This document shows positions 24,668 through 32,751 of a stretch of DNA of 64,000 bases, one piece after another. The translations under genes were made by a program, and so were the position numbers. Position 1 is the first letter of the stretch, and the number at the start of each line of letters is the position of its first letter. This DNA comes from CF-118 sp035934385 (GTDB lineage Bacteria; Chloroflexota; Dormibacteria; Dormibacterales; Dormibacteraceae). The notes under the pieces were generated by a model. That model ran no database searches and was not told the origin of the DNA. It saw only the letters and a program-made list of their open reading frames with translations. Where the stretch lies: the NCBI GenBank assembly GCA_035934385.1, contig DASYXY010000008.1, positions 1-64,000 on the forward strand, in the 5' to 3' direction.

Positions 24668-27600
24668 GTGAGCGCGATGCAACCAGGAGGGCCGACCCCG
24701 CCGGCGCTCGCGCCCAAGCTGGCCGTCCGGCTCTCGAGGCCGGTGGTGGACCCCCTTTTCAATCAGAAACGCACGCGGGCGCAGGGCCCGCCGCCCCTGT
24801 TCGGCGGCCGCTCGCGAATGTTGGTGCTGATCAACGCCGTGGCGGTCCTGGCCATCGCAGGCGGGGTCGCCTTCGGCATCGCGGCGTCCGGGCCGCCCGC
24901 CGCGGTCCTGGAGCAAGAGGCCGCGATCATCGCCGTCGGCCTGGTCTACGCCGCGGCGTCTGCCTGGATCCGGAGCACGCCATGGGGCTCGGCGCTTCTT
25001 GTCCGGCTCCTCCTGGTGTTCATCAACGTGGCGCTGGTTGTGGCCGCGCTTGGCCTGGCGGGTCCATGGCTGCAGGGTGAGCTGCCGCCGCTCGCGGTGG
25101 CCGCCTTCGCCGCCCTGCTCCTTTACTGGGACTCCGGGTATGGCGCGGGGCGCATCGGCTACGTCCTGCTGATCACGGCGGCCGGCCTTGGCTTGCTGTG
25201 GGTCGACGCCATCGCCACCCTCATGGTGCCCGTCACGTCGGTGCTCGTCTGGAGCCTGGTCCTTCTCGGCCTGGTGCTCTTCGCCTACGTCACTCGTCAC
25301 GTGGTCGATCGCAACCTGGTGACGCAGGCCGGCCGGCAGGGCAGCCTGCTCGACGCGGTCAGCGAGCTTGGCGAGGGGCTCGTGATCACGGAGGATGGCC
25401 GGTTCGTGACCGGTAACGAGGCTTACGTCAAGCTCACCGGCTACAGCACAGAGGAGCTCGCCGCGATGCCTTCGCTGATCGACCTCGCGCCAGCGGACCA
25501 GAGGGCCGGACTCACCGACCAGCTGGCCAAGCGGATGGCCGGAGCGGGCGACGTCCCCGTTCATTACGAGTCGGCGCTCGTCACCAAGGACGGCCGGCGG
25601 ATCCAGGTCGAGACATCGATCCGGCCACTCGTGGCGGAGGGACCGCACCGCCTGCTGGCCGTGGTGCGCGACGTCACCGACCGCCACCGGTCCGAGGAAG
25701 CGGAGCGAGAAAGCGAAACTCGCTTTCGCACTCTGTTCGAGCAGTCGCAGGCGGGCATGGCGTTCGCCGACCTCAATGGGCGCCTCACCTCGACCAACGA
25801 AGCGTTCCGAATGCTCGTCGGATACAGCGAGCAGGAGCTGCGCGGCGTTTCGGTGTTGGAGCTGACTCACCCGGAGGACCTGAAGACGAGCGAGGAGGCG
25901 CTGCGCCGAGTGCTCGCGGGGGAGTCTCCCGGATATCGAATCGACAAGCGCTACATCCGCAAAGACGGCCAGTCGGTGTGGGTGGACATCGCGGCCAGGC
26001 TCGTTCGCGACGCCGACGGCAAGGCGATCTACCTGCAGACCGTCGCCGTTGACATTCGCGACCGGATGCGGGCGGAAGTCCTGCAGTCGGCGCGATTTGC
26101 GGTCACGCAGGCCCTCGTCACGTCGCCCGGGTGGGACAAGGCGGCGCCGCACGTGCTCGAAGGTTTGTGCCGGGCGCTGGACTGGGAGCTCGGAGAGTAC
26201 TGGGAGGTCGACGCCGGCCGCGAGGCCATGCATTTCGCCACGTCGTGGAAGCGGCCCGGCCGAGACACATCGGCCTACGAGGCGACCGCGAGCCAGTTCA
26301 CGTTTCGCCGCGGGGAGGGGCTCGCGGGGCGAGTCTGGGAAGACAGCAAGCCTGTTTCGCTGACCGACCTGGCGAAGGATCCGTCGCCGCGATCAGCCGC
26401 CGCCGTGGCCGTCGGCCTGCACGGCCTCGTCGGATTCCCCGTGCGAAGCGGCCGCCGCGTGGTCGGGATGATCTCGCTTGCCACCTGGGCGCCGCGCGAG
26501 CTGGACGAGGGGCTGCTGGGCGTGATGAACGACATCGGCACCCAGATCGGCGAGTTCGTCGAGCGGAAGCGGGCCGAGGTCGCGCTGCAGGAGAGCGAGA
26601 AGCGCATGCGCTCCGTGCTCGACAACGTGTCGGACGGGCTGGTTACGCTGGACCCCGCCGGAGCCATCGACGCGATCAATCCAGCCGTGAGCCGGCTGTT
26701 CGGTTACGACGAGAAGGAGCTCGTCGGGCAGAAGGTCGACGTGCTCATCGCCACCACCCATCGCGGATCCTTCATGAACTACGTCGAGCGGCGGCTCGCG
26801 CAGGACCTGCCCGCATCGGGCGCGCTCGAGACCATGGGCAAGCGCAAGAACGCGAGCCTGTTTCCGCTCGAGTTTCTCGTCAACTCGATGCAGGTCGGCG
26901 CGCGCCATCTGTTCATCGCGACGGTGCGCGACATCTCCGAGCGCAAGGCGCACACCGACGCGCTCGAGTACCAGGCTCTGCACGACGGGCTGACTGGACT
27001 TCCGAACCGAACGCTTTTCGGCGACCGTCTGCGCCAGGCGCTGCTCGGAGCGCGCCGCAACCAGACTATGTTCGGCGTGCTGCTGCTCGACCTCGACCGC
27101 TTCAAGGACATCAACGACGCGCTCGGTCACGACCGCGGCGACGCGCTCCTGCAGGAGGTGGCCTCGCGGCTCAAGGGTGTGCTGCGCGCGACCGACACCA
27201 TCGCGAGGCTCGGCGGTGACGAGTTCGCGGTGGTCAGCACGGACGCCAAGCATCCCGACAACGTGGTCGCGGCTGCGCGCAAGATCCTCGCCTCGTTGGA
27301 AGGCACGTTCACGATCGGTGACCACACCGTCGAGACCGGAGCGTCGATAGGGATTGCGATGTATCCGATTCATGGCGACGACCCGGGCACGCTGCTGCGC
27401 CGCGCCGACGTCGCGATGTACGTCGCCAAGCGTTCGGGCGGCGGTTTCGCGGTGTACTCGCCCGAGCACGAGGGGCAGACGCTCCGCCAGTCCGGCCTGG
27501 CCGGCGACCTCAGGCGGTCGATGACACAGGGCGAGCTGGTGCTGCATTACCAGCCGATCGTGCTGCTGCCGGCTCACACGCCCGACGCTCTGGAGGCGCT

Positions 27601-28318
27601 CGTGCGTTGGAACCACCCGCGCGAAGGGCTGCTCCCTCCGGACAGGTTCATCGCGCTGGCAGAGGAGACGAACGTCATCAGGCCCCTGACCAGCTGGGTC
27701 CTCGACACCGCCCTGGCGCAGCTTTCGCGGTGGGTCGCGTCCGGCCAGGACGTGTCAGTGGCGGTGAACGTGTCTCCGCGCTGCCTTGACGATCACTCGA
27801 TCGTGGAAGACGTCACCCGGGCGCTGGCCACGTCGAACGTGGAGGCGCGGCGGCTCACGCTCGAGGTCAGCGAAGGGGCTGCGATGTCGGCTCCGGCCGC
27901 CAAGGCCCTGGAGCGGCTGGCCGAGCTGGGCGTGCGGCTGTCGCTGGACGACTTCGGCACCGGCTACTCGTCGCTGATCTACCTCAAGCGTCTACCGGTC
28001 CACGAGATCAAGGTGGACCGCTCGTTCGTGAAGACGCTGCCGGGGGACCCCGACGCGACTGCCATCGTCAGGGCGGCAGTCGGCCTGGGGCACAGCCTCG
28101 GCCTCCGCGTGATCGCCGAGGGCGTGGAGGACCGCGACGCCGAAGCGATGCTGATCGAGGCCGGGGTCGACGCGGCCCAGGGTTTCTTCATATGCCGTCC
28201 CGCGCCGGAGGCGGAGGTGACGGCGCTGCTCGAGTCGGGCAGGGAGTTGTCGAGCGCCCCCGCCGAAGCGGGTCCTCCGGCCCTCCCTCCGGAGAGGGAG
28301 GGCTCAAGGGAGGGGTGA
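24668..28318 (+). CDS. membrane PAS-GAF-GGDEF-EAL cyclic-di-GMP protein
   Basis: 1216 residues. Five or six membrane helices (about 51-220) are followed by two PAS domains (about 225-465), a GAF domain (about 470-630), a third PAS (640-760), a GGDEF domain and an EAL domain. The active site LGGDEFA is intact near 848, with the inhibitory I-site RATD five residues before it. The EAL part keeps EALVRW near 975, NVSPR, DDFGTGYSS near 1094, IKVDRSFV and AEGVE, so both diguanylate cyclase and phosphodiesterase activities look possible. The C-terminal tail (PALPPEREGSREG) is encoded by a dispersed GC-rich hairpin repeat. GTG start. It lies just upstream of the surface-glycan genes, but regulation of them is only inferred. 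Confidence 0.92.
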   Translation: MSAMQPGGPTPPALAPKLAVRLSRPVVDPLFNQKRTRAQGPPPLFGGRSRMLVLINAVAVLAIAGGVAFGIAASGPPAAVLEQEAAIIAVGLVYAAASAWIRSTPWGSALLVRLLLVFINVALVVAALGLAGPWLQGELPPLAVAAFAALLLYWDSGYGAGRIGYVLLITAAGLGLLWVDAIATLMVPVTSVLVWSLVLLGLVLFAYVTRHVVDRNLVTQAGRQGSLLDAVSELGEGLVITEDGRFVTGNEAYVKLTGYSTEELAAMPSLIDLAPADQRAGLTDQLAKRMAGAGDVPVHYESALVTKDGRRIQVETSIRPLVAEGPHRLLAVVRDVTDRHRSEEAERESETRFRTLFEQSQAGMAFADLNGRLTSTNEAFRMLVGYSEQELRGVSVLELTHPEDLKTSEEALRRVLAGESPGYRIDKRYIRKDGQSVWVDIAARLVRDADGKAIYLQTVAVDIRDRMRAEVLQSARFAVTQALVTSPGWDKAAPHVLEGLCRALDWELGEYWEVDAGREAMHFATSWKRPGRDTSAYEATASQFTFRRGEGLAGRVWEDSKPVSLTDLAKDPSPRSAAAVAVGLHGLVGFPVRSGRRVVGMISLATWAPRELDEGLLGVMNDIGTQIGEFVERKRAEVALQESEKRMRSVLDNVSDGLVTLDPAGAIDAINPAVSRLFGYDEKELVGQKVDVLIATTHRGSFMNYVERRLAQDLPASGALETMGKRKNASLFPLEFLVNSMQVGARHLFIATVRDISERKAHTDALEYQALHDGLTGLPNRTLFGDRLRQALLGARRNQTMFGVLLLDLDRFKDINDALGHDRGDALLQEVASRLKGVLRATDTIARLGGDEFAVVSTDAKHPDNVVAAARKILASLEGTFTIGDHTVETGASIGIAMYPIHGDDPGTLLRRADVAMYVAKRSGGGFAVYSPEHEGQTLRQSGLAGDLRRSMTQGELVLHYQPIVLLPAHTPDALEALVRWNHPREGLLPPDRFIALAEETNVIRPLTSWVLDTALAQLSRWVASGQDVSVAVNVSPRCLDDHSIVEDVTRALATSNVEARRLTLEVSEGAAMSAPAAKALERLAELGVRLSLDDFGTGYSSLIYLKRLPVHEIKVDRSFVKTLPGDPDATAIVRAAVGLGHSLGLRVIAEGVEDRDAEAMLIEAGVDAAQGFFICRPAPEAEVTALLESGRELSSAPAEAGPPALPPEREGSREG
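28281..28315. repeat. dispersed GC-rich hairpin repeat, copy 1
   Basis: CCCTCCCTC-CGGA-GAGGGAGGG is a perfect 9-bp hairpin, followed by CTCAAGGGAGGGG. The tail matches the copy at 56700-56722 (GGGAGGGTCAGGGAGGGG) almost exactly. This copy lies inside the last codons of the GGDEF-EAL gene and supplies its C-terminus. Confidence 0.6.
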
Positions 28319-28327
28319 AGGCAACTT

Positions 28328-28345
28328 GCTAAATAACACTTTAGC
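28328..28345. promoter_or_regulatory. AT-rich inverted repeat upstream of rfbD-like gene
   Basis: GCTAAA-TAACAC-TTTAGC is a perfect 6-bp inverted repeat in an unusually AT-rich 54-base gap between the GGDEF-EAL gene and the reductase gene. It could be an operator for the following glycan locus. TTGCTA at 28326 resembles a -35 box. No known regulator motif is recognised. Confidence 0.4.
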
Positions 28346-28372
28346 GCACGCTTAACAAAACGCATCCATGAC

Positions 28373-29233
28373 TTGGCGTCCTCGGGCAAAGCGCTCTTGA
28401 AGGCGCTGGTGCTGGGAGCTGGGGGTCAGCTTGGCTCGGACCTGGTCCGAATCTTGCCGGACGCCGTGGCCGTCACCCGGGAGGAGCTCTCCGTCGCCGA
28501 CGTTGAAGGAATTCGGGCGGCGCTCGAGCGCCACCACCCCGAAGTCGTATTCAACTGCGCCGCCTACAACGCTGTCGACCTGGCCGAGACCGAGCCGCAG
28601 CGGGCGCTGTCGGTCAACTCGGATGGGGCCTTCAACGCCGCGGCGGCATGCCGATCGCTGGGGATCAGACTGGTCCACTACTCGACCAACTTCGTGTTCG
28701 ATGGCCGGCTCGGCAGGCCTTACCTCGAGTCAGATCCGGTAGGACCCCTTGGCGCGTACGCCCGATCTAAGGCCGACGGTGAGCGGCGGGTGCTGGCGGA
28801 GCATCCCGGCGCGCTGGTCATCAGGACGGCCGCACTGTTCGGCAGCACTGGGTCGAGGGCGAAGGGCGGGAGCTTCCCCGACAGGATCGTCCGCGCCGCG
28901 CTCGAGGGCCGGCGGCTCGCCGTGGTTGCCGACCAGAAGGTGAATCCGACCTACACACCGGACCTTGCGCAGGCGAGCATCGAGCTGGCGGCATCCGGCC
29001 TGGCCGGGGTGGTCCACGTTGTCTGTGAAGGATGCTGCGGGTGGGACGAGTTTGCACGCGCGGCCCTGATGGAGAGCGCTGTCGACTGGCCAGTGGAGTC
29101 GGTCAGTACGAAAGTCTCTGTGGGCGTGGCCCCCAGGCCCCCTAATGGCTGCCTCGGATCGGAGCGCGTGCCGTCGCTGCGGCCCTGGCGGGAGGGACTC
29201 CGTGACTGGGCCAGGACTCGGATCGGCCCATAA
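28373..29233 (+). CDS. rfbD: dTDP-4-dehydrorhamnose reductase-like protein
   Basis: 286 residues of the RmlD/RfbD substrate-binding SDR family. LGAGGQLGSDLVRIL is near residue 15, then NCAAYNAVDLAE, YSTNFVFDG (normally STDYVFDG), YARSKADGER with the Tyr-x3-Lys pair, IRTAALFG and NPTYTPDLAQ. The enzyme reduces dTDP-4-keto-L-rhamnose to dTDP-L-rhamnose. rfbA, rfbB and rfbC are not adjacent, so a different 4-keto sugar is possible. TTG start; a second TTG at 28397 is an alternative. It is the first gene of the glycan locus. Confidence 0.85.
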   Translation: MASSGKALLKALVLGAGGQLGSDLVRILPDAVAVTREELSVADVEGIRAALERHHPEVVFNCAAYNAVDLAETEPQRALSVNSDGAFNAAAACRSLGIRLVHYSTNFVFDGRLGRPYLESDPVGPLGAYARSKADGERRVLAEHPGALVIRTAALFGSTGSRAKGGSFPDRIVRAALEGRRLAVVADQKVNPTYTPDLAQASIELAASGLAGVVHVVCEGCCGWDEFARAALMESAVDWPVESVSTKVSVGVAPRPPNGCLGSERVPSLRPWREGLRDWARTRIGP

Positions 29234-29393
29234 AAAAACTCGGGCCGGGCGATTTCTCGACACCGGCACCGAGCTTGGCTGCGGGGGGTGAGGTTCTTAT
29301 TAATGAGGACTAAGGCACGACCAGACGCCCGCCTCGCAAATGTCAGTCTAGGACCGGATTTGAGCCGTCAGTACGATTTTTTCTGGTCTTTTT

Positions 29394-29475
29394 CAACGAC
29401 AAACCTGCGATGCCACTCTCGAAATGCCAAGGGTCGAGCTTACAAGTCCGATCCCTTCGTGCTAATGATTCGTTG
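29394..29475. ncRNA. candidate structured RNA element (unclassified)
   Basis: CAACGA (29394-29399) can pair with TCGTTG (29470-29475), enclosing a hairpin at 29429-29457. In that hairpin AAGGG-TCG pairs with CGA-(bulged T)-CCCTT. The element is 82 bases long in relatively AT-rich DNA. It does not fit a tRNA or any riboswitch consensus I know. The strand cannot be decided, and compensatory changes in relatives would be needed to call it an RNA. Confidence 0.3.
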
Positions 29476-29527
29476 CCACAGCGCCCCAATTGCACACCAC
29501 GATCCGACCGCGGGAGGCTGTCAGTCA

Positions 29528-29608
29528 CCCGGCGATGAGCCGGGCGCTCCTTCAACGCACCCTTTCGAGGTGCACTGAGGGCAGTCCCAGCGGAGAAGCC
29601 GGCCTCAG
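29528..29608 (+). promoter_or_regulatory. structured 5' leader of glycosyltransferase gene (riboswitch-like)
   Basis: Three consecutive hairpins end six bases before the ATG: CCCGGC-GATGA-GCCGGG (29528-29544), GCACC-CTTTCGA-GGTGC (29557-29573), and CTGAGG (29575-29580) with CCTCAG (29603-29608). The only purine-rich ribosome-binding candidate (CGGAGAAG, 29591-29598) is inside the third hairpin loop, so folding could control translation. It does not match the c-di-GMP-I, TPP, glycine or cobalamin consensus. Confidence 0.4.
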
Positions 29609-29614
29609 CTCCTG

Positions 29615-32167
29615 ATGGGACGGTTCGGATCGGCAGTGGGCCTCGCGGGAGGCGCCGCTTTGGTGGCCGGCGGCCTGTTGGTCATCGCCCTGGCGCCGCT
29701 TGGCGCCGCCTGGTCGACGCCGGCCGGGACGGCCCTTGCCGTGATCGGCTTCGCAGCGGTGGCCGCGACGGTCGTGGTAGTCCGTCGCGGGCCGGACTCA
29801 GGCCAGGCCTTCTGGACCGCGGTCCTCGACGCCGTGCTCCTGATCGCGGCGCTTACGGCCGTCCTGCCTGTGCTGGCCATCATCCGCGGGTTCGTCGAGC
29901 TGTTCGCCCACGCCCACGTCCACAACACCCAGGACGCCATCGCCTACGCGTTCGCGTTCACCGGGCTGCTGCTGGGCGGCATTTTCTTCGCCTACGCCGT
30001 CAAGTACTACCTGAGCACGGCCATCGTCCTGCTGTCGGCTCTGCTCCCCACGGGGCGGAGGCGGAGCGGCAACGGACATGACCCGATCGGGGCGGAGCGC
30101 CAGCACTCCTCGGGACTGATCGGAATCAGCCGCGGCCGCGGCAACGGCAACGGCGATGGCAACGGACACGGCAACGGGAATGGCAACGGCTACCACATCG
30201 ACCTCGGCTACCACCCGTTCGTCTCGGTGCACGTCGCCGCCTACAACGAGAAGCGCGTCATCGAGCGCCTGCTCACCTCGCTCGACCAGCTGGAGTACCC
30301 GGCGTACGAAGTAGTCGTGGTGGACGACTCGACCGACGAATCGGTCCAGATCCTTCAGCACTGGGCCGGCCGGCCAAAGTTCAAGATTCTGCACCGCACC
30401 AGCCGCCAGGGGTTCAAAGGCGGTGCGCTGCGTGAGGCGCTCAAGGTGATGGACCCTCGAGCCGAATATGTCGTCGTCTTCGACGCCGACTCGATGCCCT
30501 TCCCCGATTCGATCGATCGCTTTCTTCCTTATTTCTATGACAAGAGCGGTTCGGACGCCGTGCCGCGGCGGCGCGAAGAGATCGCCGCCGTGCAGAGCTA
30601 TCAGTGGCACGTGCTCAACAAATCGGAGAGCTGGCTGACTGAGGCGGTGCGTGCGGAGTACGCAGGCAGCTACATGGTGGAGCGGCCATTCCAGGATGCG
30701 GTCGGCGCGCTGAAGATGGTCGCGGGCACCGCGTACATGGTCCGCGCGGAAATCCTGCGCCAGGTTGGATGGGGCACGAGCCTCACTGAAGACTGGGAGC
30801 TCACACTCAAGCTCTACGCACGCGGCTACAAGGTCGCGTATACGCCATGGGCGGAAACCCCGGCCGAGTGCGTGGCCACGTTCTCACGCCTGGCGCGCCA
30901 GCGCATGCGCTGGGCCGAAGGCCACACCCACAACGTCCGCCGGTGGTTCTGGCCGATCATGCTGTCGCCGTTCGTCAGCCCGATCGAGAAGCTCGAGTTT
31001 GCGTTCGATGCGTCGTACTACCTGCAGGCGGCGCTCTTCGTGGTCGGCTCTGCGAGCTGGCTGATCTCCGACGTCGTCTTCCACACGAGCGTTCCCGGAT
31101 GGACGGCGATCCTGGGGTGGTCGCTGCTCTTCTCCAACATCTTCGCCTTGCCGCTGATGAACCTCGGCGGCCTCGTCCTCGAGGAGGCGCCGGCTCGAGA
31201 CCTCCAGGGCGTGCTGGGTGCGCTCGTGCTGTCGTTCGCGCTGGTTCCATTCCAGGGATGGGCCGCCCTGAAGGGCCTCATCAGAAAGGAAGAGGGGCCG
31301 TGGTTCCGCACGCCGAAGACAGGGCGGATCACCGACGAGGTGCACCACCTGCGCCGCCTGCGCATGCTGCGGCAGTGGCTGCTCGGCCCGCGCGAAACAC
31401 GCCTGAGACCATTGCCCGCGCAGGCCGCCCCGCTGGCCAGCTGGACCTCGAGCTCGCGCCGCCGGCACGCGGGATGGGTCGTCGCAGGCGCGATGGCCAT
31501 CGCCATCGGCCTGCTGGTGTGGGGTTCGACGAAGGCACCGGTGAGCCAGGCCGCGGGCAACCCGCTTTACCTCCACGGCTCGGGAGCGGCCACATGTACT
31601 GCGTCCACCATCGACCAGGCGGCTGGCACGCGCACCACTGCATGCTCGGTCCAGTCCGAGGCGGGCGGTGTGATCACGACCTGGGCCTGGACCGGACTAC
31701 CCGCGCAGACGATCACCGCGGGCGCATGGGCGTTCACCATGTACTGGACCGGCGGCAACGGCAACACGCTCGACACGGTGAGCATCGCGGCGGGCGTTGT
31801 CTCAGGCGCGAGCTGCGCAGTGTTCGTTCCGTCCGTCCCCAACGTCGGCACGACCTGGACCACGACATACGGCGCGGGCGGCGCCAACACGGCGAGCCCG
31901 TTCATCGTGAGCACAAGCGGAAGCCAGGCCGCCCTTTCGATTCCGGCCGGCGGTTCGCTTTGCGTGCAGGTCGTGTTGGTCCACACGACCGGCGGCAAGC
32001 CCTCGCTGATGTATGACGGCGTCGTGGGCACTGCCGACACGCATGTGACCCCGCCGAGCGTTGTGGTGCCTGAGTCGCTGCTTCCGTTCGCGGGGCTGGC
32101 CCTGGTGATCCCTGCAATCACCGGGCGCCGACGGCTGAAGTGGCTTGCACAATGGGTGGCCCGGTGA
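29615..32167 (+). CDS. GT2 processive glycosyltransferase fused to an exosortase-substrate-like C-terminal module
   Basis: 850 residues. Three to four N-terminal helices and a Gly/Asn repeat (about 175-192) precede a cellulose-synthase-like GT2 domain: VAAYNE near 205, VVDDSTDE near 235, FDADS near 288, TEDWEL near 391 and the QxxRW motif QRMRW near 430. More membrane helices follow. From about 610 the chain resembles a separate secreted protein: Arg-rich n-region, hydrophobic helix (about 620-638), signal-peptidase-like SQAAG, and a Ser/Thr/Gly-rich ectodomain with four cysteines (about 660, 676, 733, 782). A C-terminal VPE, hydrophobic helix and GRRRLKW tail (about 818-845) resembles PEP-CTERM sorting signals. 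The stop overlaps the exosortase-family gene. The domain reading is from sequence; processing is inferred. Confidence 0.85.
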   Translation: MGRFGSAVGLAGGAALVAGGLLVIALAPLGAAWSTPAGTALAVIGFAAVAATVVVVRRGPDSGQAFWTAVLDAVLLIAALTAVLPVLAIIRGFVELFAHAHVHNTQDAIAYAFAFTGLLLGGIFFAYAVKYYLSTAIVLLSALLPTGRRRSGNGHDPIGAERQHSSGLIGISRGRGNGNGDGNGHGNGNGNGYHIDLGYHPFVSVHVAAYNEKRVIERLLTSLDQLEYPAYEVVVVDDSTDESVQILQHWAGRPKFKILHRTSRQGFKGGALREALKVMDPRAEYVVVFDADSMPFPDSIDRFLPYFYDKSGSDAVPRRREEIAAVQSYQWHVLNKSESWLTEAVRAEYAGSYMVERPFQDAVGALKMVAGTAYMVRAEILRQVGWGTSLTEDWELTLKLYARGYKVAYTPWAETPAECVATFSRLARQRMRWAEGHTHNVRRWFWPIMLSPFVSPIEKLEFAFDASYYLQAALFVVGSASWLISDVVFHTSVPGWTAILGWSLLFSNIFALPLMNLGGLVLEEAPARDLQGVLGALVLSFALVPFQGWAALKGLIRKEEGPWFRTPKTGRITDEVHHLRRLRMLRQWLLGPRETRLRPLPAQAAPLASWTSSSRRRHAGWVVAGAMAIAIGLLVWGSTKAPVSQAAGNPLYLHGSGAATCTASTIDQAAGTRTTACSVQSEAGGVITTWAWTGLPAQTITAGAWAFTMYWTGGNGNTLDTVSIAAGVVSGASCAVFVPSVPNVGTTWTTTYGAGGANTASPFIVSTSGSQAALSIPAGGSLCVQVVLVHTTGGKPSLMYDGVVGTADTHVTPPSVVVPESLLPFAGLALVIPAITGRRRLKWLAQWVAR
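30140..30190 (+). repeat. in-frame GGCAAC minisatellite (Gly-Asn repeat)
   Basis: About eight tandem six-base units of GGCAAC type, with GGCGAT and GGACAC variants, encode the GNGNGDGNGHGNGNGNG linker in the cytoplasmic region before the GT2 catalytic domain. In-frame repeat-length variation would lengthen the linker without breaking the gene. Confidence 0.75.
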
Positions 32168-32751
32168 GGAGGCAGGAGCGCGACGCGCTGAACATGACGC
32201 TGGTCGCGCTCGCTTGCGCGCTGTTGATGGTGCTCCCGCTCGTCACCACGTTCGACGATCTGCTCACCGCATGGGCGCTGCAGCTCGGCGTCGACAACCC
32301 ATTGCAGGCAATCGTGCCGGTGGAGTCGCGGATGGTGGTCGGCCTGCTGAGCGCGGTGGGCATCAAGGCCGCTGCGTCGGGCAGCCATCTCGTCGTTTGG
32401 GACGGCGCCGGCTCGATGCATGTGCTGCTGATCTCGTGGAACTGCATCGGCTGGCAGAGCCTGGTGCTCCTCGGCGTCAGCTTCATCTCCGGGCTGCGCG
32501 GCCATCAGCCGCTCGAGGCCCGGGTGCAAGTGGTGGTCATCGGCGTCGCGGGCACGATGCTGCTCAACCTGCTGCGCGTGGCCGCGGTCGCGGCCCTGGC
32601 GGCCACGTGGGGTCAGACGGCCGCGGTCCTTTTCCACGACTACGGGGGCACGGTGCTGGTCGTGGGCTGGCTGTTCGCGTTCTGGATGTTCGTCCAGTGC
32701 TGGATTCTGCCGGCTGATCCGTCGGACCAGCAGGAGATCGCCATCGCATGA
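32164..32751 (+). CDS. exosortase/archaeosortase-family membrane protein
   Basis: 195 residues from a GTG overlapping the glycosyltransferase stop (GTGA). It is a multi-helix membrane protein with the three conserved exosortase positions: Cys94 in SWNCIGWQS, Arg138 in NLLRVAAV and His158 in FHDYGGT. Exosortases are membrane transpeptidase-like enzymes that process C-terminal PEP-CTERM-type signals. Length and spacing suit short XrtG/archaeosortase-like members. The gene before encodes a protein with such a signal and the next is a flippase-glycosyltransferase, so a dedicated single-target system is likely. The exact subfamily cannot be assigned by eye. Confidence 0.8.
   Translation: MRRQERDALNMTLVALACALLMVLPLVTTFDDLLTAWALQLGVDNPLQAIVPVESRMVVGLLSAVGIKAAASGSHLVVWDGAGSMHVLLISWNCIGWQSLVLLGVSFISGLRGHQPLEARVQVVVIGVAGTMLLNLLRVAAVAALAATWGQTAAVLFHDYGGTVLVVGWLFAFWMFVQCWILPADPSDQQEIAIA

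Larger units (their letters stand above)
29234..29614. other. 381-base intergenic region, comparatively AT-rich, with RNA stems
   Basis: This is the only gap above 300 bases in the window. No convincing CDS is present on either strand; two short ORFs lack homology-like composition. The stretch 29290-29480 is close to 50% GC, clearly below its surroundings, and contains T-runs (29376-29393). Four or more strong stems are visible and are listed separately (29394-29475 and 29528-29608). It probably holds the promoter and a structured leader of the glycosyltransferase gene. Confidence 0.6.

Noticed and set aside
24236..26233. 665-codon open frame antisense to the GGDEF-EAL gene
   Set aside because: Shadow frame of the PAS/membrane coding region; extreme Arg/Gly/Asp composition and no recognisable motif.
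29350..29380. tRNA T-arm-like sequence on the minus strand (GGCTCAAATCC)
   Set aside because: The flanking bases do not form a T-stem, acceptor stem or CCA end; it is only a short hairpin.
29343..29555. 70-codon minus-strand ORF in the intergenic region
   Set aside because: No ribosome binding site, no recognisable motif, and it spans the hairpins of the opposite-strand leader.
29234..29614. c-di-GMP-I (GEMM) riboswitch upstream of the glycosyltransferase
   Set aside because: Conserved GEMM blocks (CACGCA...GCAAACC, GACGCAAAGCC) are not present.
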